Of a stretch of DNA of 8,150 bases, positions 6,385 through 8,150 are shown one piece after another. The stretch covers positions 1 to 8,150 of the forward strand of contig WRGP01000165.1 in assembly GCA_009787135.1 (NCBI GenBank), written 5' to 3'. Both the position numbers and the translations under genes were made by a program. This stretch comes from Bacillota bacterium (GTDB lineage: Bacteria > Bacillota > Clostridia > Christensenellales > Aristaeellaceae). The notes below the pieces were generated by a model. The model was not told the DNA's origin. It was given only the letters and a program-made list of their open reading frames with translations, and searched no databases. Every line of letters starts with the position of its first letter. The first letter of the stretch is position 1.

Positions 6385-6791
6385 GTTTCATCCACCCTTT
6401 CATTTGATTGTAATTTACTACATTCAGAACAAATGCCCTTGAACATAATATCATGGCGTTGGAACACAAATCCGCGCGTGTCCTTTATGCGTTTTTCCAA
6501 ATCCTCAATAAACGTAAGCTCTATGTCAAACACCCGCCCGCATTTCGTGCATTGCGCGTGGTAATGGTTATGGCATAGGTGATCATATCGGTCAGCCCCG
6601 TCTGACAGTTCCACTTTCCGTATTTCCCCAAGCTGGGAGAGCAGTTTCAGGTTGCGGTACACGGTCGCCTTGCTTATGCTCGGGTGCTCCGCCGCGATGT
6701 GCGCGTAAATCTCGTCCGCGGTGGCATGGTTCTTAAGCGCCTTTACAGCGTCAAGGATGATCGAGCGTTGCACGGTGTTGCGCGTCTCCAT
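6381..6791 (-). CDS. perR: PerR-type peroxide-sensing repressor (Fur family)
   Basis: This 136-aa winged-helix Fur-family regulator has the DNA-reading segment SISKATVYRNLKLLSQLG at 38-55. The structural zinc site is complete: C81, C84, C121 and C124. The regulatory metal site matches all five ligands of Bacillus subtilis PerR by alignment: H22, D70, H76, H78 and D89 (equivalent to H37, D85, H91, H93 and D104). The Asp at the D85/D104 positions with the HNHYHAQC context favours PerR over Fur or Zur. In PerR the iron-bound histidines are oxidised by peroxide, releasing DNA. The N-terminus is about 15 residues shorter than the B. subtilis protein; a stop codon six codons upstream rules out a longer ATG start, and short starts are seen in clostridial relatives. 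As first gene of the operon it probably represses itself and the three detoxification genes behind it. Confidence 0.92.
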   Translation of the reverse strand: METRNTVQRSIILDAVKALKNHATADEIYAHIAAEHPSISKATVYRNLKLLSQLGEIRKVELSDGADRYDHLCHNHYHAQCTKCGRVFDIELTFIEDLEKRIKDTRGFVFQRHDIMFKGICSECSKLQSNERVDET

Positions 6792-6830
6792 AACTCCCAG
6801 ACCTTTTCCTTAACAATAATAAATCTTTTT

Positions 6831-6855
6831 TGATATACTATACTATATAAGATCA
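6831..6855. promoter_or_regulatory. Candidate PerR operator: 25-bp imperfect palindrome over the -10
   Basis: The outer arms are TGAT and ATCA, and the inner core is TATA-G-TATA on the minus strand; nine of the twelve arm positions pair around the central base. It covers the -10 box and most of the spacer of the perR promoter. PerR and Fur boxes are A+T-rich inverted repeats with a one-base centre (PerR consensus TTATAAT-N-ATTATAA), so the architecture fits although the match to the B. subtilis consensus is poor. A second A+T-rich partial match lies at about 6811-6823. Confidence 0.45.
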
Positions 6856-6863
6856 TTTGTCAA
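6835..6863 (-). promoter_or_regulatory. Promoter of the perR-rbr-dfx-hrb operon
   Basis: On the minus strand there is a perfect -35 TTGACA (6863-6858), exactly 17 bases, then TAGTAT (6840-6835, 4 of 6 to the -10 consensus). The predicted start is near 6828, giving a leader of about 37 bases to the perR ATG. A good -35 with a poorer -10 embedded in a palindrome suggests repression at this site. Confidence 0.75.
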
Positions 6864-6914
6864 CAGGAAAAACAGGCGGCAACAACGCCTATCCATCCTG
6901 AGCTTGCGCCGATC

Positions 6915-6943
6915 TTGCGATTTGTCTGAAAATTCTATATAAT
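6915..6943 (+). promoter_or_regulatory. Promoter of the GNAT acetyltransferase gene
   Basis: TTGCGA (4 of 6 to the -35), a 17-base spacer and a perfect -10 TATAAT (6938-6943). The predicted start is near 6950, leaving about 24 bases before the GTG at 6974, which includes the AAAGGAGG ribosome binding site. Confidence 0.75.
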
Positions 6944-6973
6944 ACTGGCCATAAGGGAAAGGAGGCGGCAACG

Positions 6974-7537
6974 GTGGTAGGCAATTATAAAGAAGTGTTA
7001 TATGACAACGAAACGCTTGATGCCCAAAGCATTGTGCTCCGCAAATTCAAAAAGGACGACGCGGAGGATATACTGGCGTATGCCAGCGACGCGGAGACGC
7101 TGCGCTTCTTGGTCTGGGAGGGAGTCAGCACCATAGAGCGCGCCAAAGCGGCGATTGTGGAGTATTACTGGTCAAGCCCGGGCATTTTTGCGATAGAACT
7201 AAAAGAAAACAAAAAATGCATCGGTTGTTTTGCCTTGCGCATGGAGCCCGAACATGAGAAGGCCAGCTTTGGGTATATGCTAAACCGCCGGTATTGGGGC
7301 AAAGGATATATGACGGAAGCGCTGTCCGCCGTGCTGCGCCTGTGCTTTGAAAAGCTTGAGCTCAACCGGGTAGAGTCCACGCACTATATCGGCAACGAGG
7401 GCTCGGGGAAGGTTATGCAAAAATGCGGCATGAAACTGGAGGGAATCGGCAGGCAGGAGGTAAAAATCAAGGGCGTTTTTCAGGATGTGGCGCATTACGG
7501 CATCACGAGGGAGCGGTGGGGTTCGCTTGGCTTGTAA
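6974..7537 (+). CDS. GNAT-family N-acetyltransferase, RimJ/RimL-like
   Basis: This 187-aa enzyme is predicted to move acetyl from acetyl-CoA to an amine. The opening IVLRKFKKDDAEDIL (20-34) and the loop NRRYWGKGYMTEAL (104-117, the pyrophosphate-binding Q/R-x-x-G-x-G/A region with G109 and G111) are typical of RimJ/RimL-type proteins. So are NEGSGKVMQKCGMKLEG (141-157) and the end GVFQDVAHYGITRERW. The substrate cannot be told: relatives act on ribosomal protein N-termini, small amines or antibiotics. The start is GTG at 6974, chosen because a perfect AAAGGAGG lies eight bases upstream and a promoter just before that. The gene is divergent from perR with its own promoter, so a link to oxidative stress is only positional. 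Catalytic-core motifs are intact. Confidence 0.88.
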   Translation: MVGNYKEVLYDNETLDAQSIVLRKFKKDDAEDILAYASDAETLRFLVWEGVSTIERAKAAIVEYYWSSPGIFAIELKENKKCIGCFALRMEPEHEKASFGYMLNRRYWGKGYMTEALSAVLRLCFEKLELNRVESTHYIGNEGSGKVMQKCGMKLEGIGRQEVKIKGVFQDVAHYGITRERWGSLGL

Positions 7538-7569
7538 TCGTTTATTGATTCGATGCCCGGAGGTATTGT

Positions 7570-7601
7570 GGCTATGGCGAACCGTTGCCTATGCCGTTTT
7601 T
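7570..7601 (+). terminator. Weak candidate terminator after the GNAT gene
   Basis: Two GGC/GCC stems (7570-7572 with 7593-7595, and 7576-7578 with 7587-7589, the inner one extendable by G-T and A-T pairs) are separated by a symmetric 3x3 internal loop and followed by GTTTTT. The T-run and position fit a terminator, but the mismatched middle makes it uncertain. Confidence 0.4.
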
Positions 7602-7639
7602 CCATTGTGCGCCTCTCATTGCGCAATATGAATTCTATA

Positions 7640-7648
7640 TGGTATACT
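7640..7648 (+). promoter_or_regulatory. Candidate extended -10 promoter for the right-edge membrane protein gene
   Basis: TG-G-TATACT is an extended -10 (TATACT at 7643-7648). The best upstream element is a poor TTGCGC at 7619-7624 with an 18-base spacer. The predicted start leaves about 20-25 bases to the ATG at 7678. Confidence 0.45.
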
Positions 7649-7677
7649 GATGGCATATAAATAGGGGGGACTCCCGT

Positions 7678-8150
7678 ATGAAAGAGCGTGAGGCCGCGGC
7701 GGCGGGGCTTTTGGTTTTCATAGCGCTTTTGCGCATGCTCGCGCCCGCGCTGCCGTTTGACTGGATGACGCTGGCACTCGTGCTGGCGGCTGCTTTCGTG
7801 ATATGGGCGGACGGCCAAAGGCCACCCCGGCGGCCTGCTGAAAATCCCAAGGGGTACGGACCGTTTGAGGCGGAGCCGGCGGAGTTGTTTGTGCCGCGTG
7901 AGATGGATGCCCTTCGGCCGCGGATGGAGCGGGTAACGTGGCGGCCGGGGGAAAATGGGCTGTTCAGCGCGCTTCAAACGCTGCGGTTACAAAAGCCGTT
8001 CGCGGCCATGTGCGCGGCGAGGGGCATGCTTTTGATGCTGATGGAGCAAACCAAGGTTTCCGGCGAGGATGCTGATACCCTATCCCTGCTGCTGGCCGCG
8101 ATGGATTCTGTGGCGGCTGCCGGCGAGGGGGCGGCGGACGCGGGGTGCGT
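7678..8150 (+). CDS. Unrecognised membrane-anchored protein, 3' end outside window
   Basis: I do not recognise this protein. The frame is open from ATG 7678 to the right edge (157 codons), with GGGGGGA seven bases upstream of the ATG. After a short charged start (KERE) come two hydrophobic stretches, about residues 9-26 (rich in A, L, V and I) and 29-44 (WMTLALVLAAAFVIWA), with only a few residues between them, so a tight two-helix hairpin is likely. A Pro/Arg-rich linker follows (QRPPRRPAENP, about 47-57). The rest is a soluble-looking, Glu/Ala/Leu/Met-rich region predicted to be mostly helical and, by the positive-inside rule, probably cytoplasmic. I see no catalytic motif, no cysteine pairs and no nucleotide-binding loop in the visible part. 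G+C-rich third positions resemble the neighbours, which supports real coding. The function is unknown; the part outside the window may carry a recognisable domain. Confidence 0.7.
   Translation, partial: MKEREAAAAGLLVFIALLRMLAPALPFDWMTLALVLAAAFVIWADGQRPPRRPAENPKGYGPFEAEPAELFVPREMDALRPRMERVTWRPGENGLFSALQTLRLQKPFAAMCAARGMLLMLMEQTKVSGEDADTLSLLLAAMDSVAAAGEGAADAGC

Noticed and set aside
7495..7977. Minus-strand open frame of 160 codons at the right end
   Set aside because: It crosses the intergenic region, overlaps the plus-strand membrane protein gene that has promoter and ribosome binding site, and its translation is Arg/Pro/His-rich as expected of an antisense frame.

Overview
The window looks like chromosomal core DNA from a G+C-rich anaerobic Firmicute, most likely a Clostridia-class lineage. 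The reasons are a perfect CtsR-type operator, a PerR-type Fur regulator leading rubrerythrin and superoxide reductase genes, a flavoprotein-rubredoxin fusion, and strong GGAGG-type ribosome binding sites. I cannot place the genus from sequence alone. No mobile element, tRNA, rRNA or CRISPR array is visible.

Layout. Positions 1-1048 (-) hold the 5' part of glgC (ADP-glucose pyrophosphorylase), which runs off the left edge. A 178-base divergent gap carries back-to-back promoters. Positions 1227-4560 (+) hold a heat-shock unit: a small J-domain protein followed by full-length clpB. A perfect tandem CtsR heptad pair lies just downstream of the unit's promoter and runs up to its ribosome binding site. 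Positions 4561-4770 are a convergent gap holding the terminator of the opposing operon. Positions 4771-6791 (-) hold a four-gene oxidative-stress operon, in transcription order perR, rubrerythrin, desulfoferrodoxin and a flavin reductase-rubredoxin fusion (high-molecular-weight rubredoxin type). It has an ATGA overlap between perR and rbr, gaps of 12 and 33 bases further down, a near-consensus promoter overlapped by an imperfect palindrome, and a 9-bp-stem terminator. Positions 6974-7537 (+) encode a RimJ/RimL-like GNAT acetyltransferase, divergent from perR. From 7678 (+) an unrecognised protein with two predicted membrane segments runs off the right edge.

How the genes work together. The J protein and ClpB form a protein-disaggregation module, in which J proteins normally deliver aggregates to DnaK and ClpB. 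The operator predicts joint CtsR repression. The perR operon is a self-contained oxygen-defence module: PerR senses peroxide, desulfoferrodoxin reduces superoxide to peroxide, rubrerythrin reduces peroxide to water, and the flavin-rubredoxin fusion is the probable electron carrier from NAD(P)H oxidoreductases to both. The two modules are adjacent and convergent but appear to be under separate regulators.

Most genes belong to known families. The points deserving a second look are the CtsR site in front of a J protein-clpB pair, the J protein that keeps only one C-terminal substrate domain, the compact oxygen-defence operon that includes its own electron-carrier fusion, the palindrome over the perR promoter, and the unidentified membrane protein at the right edge. 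I see no evidence for a wholly new system.
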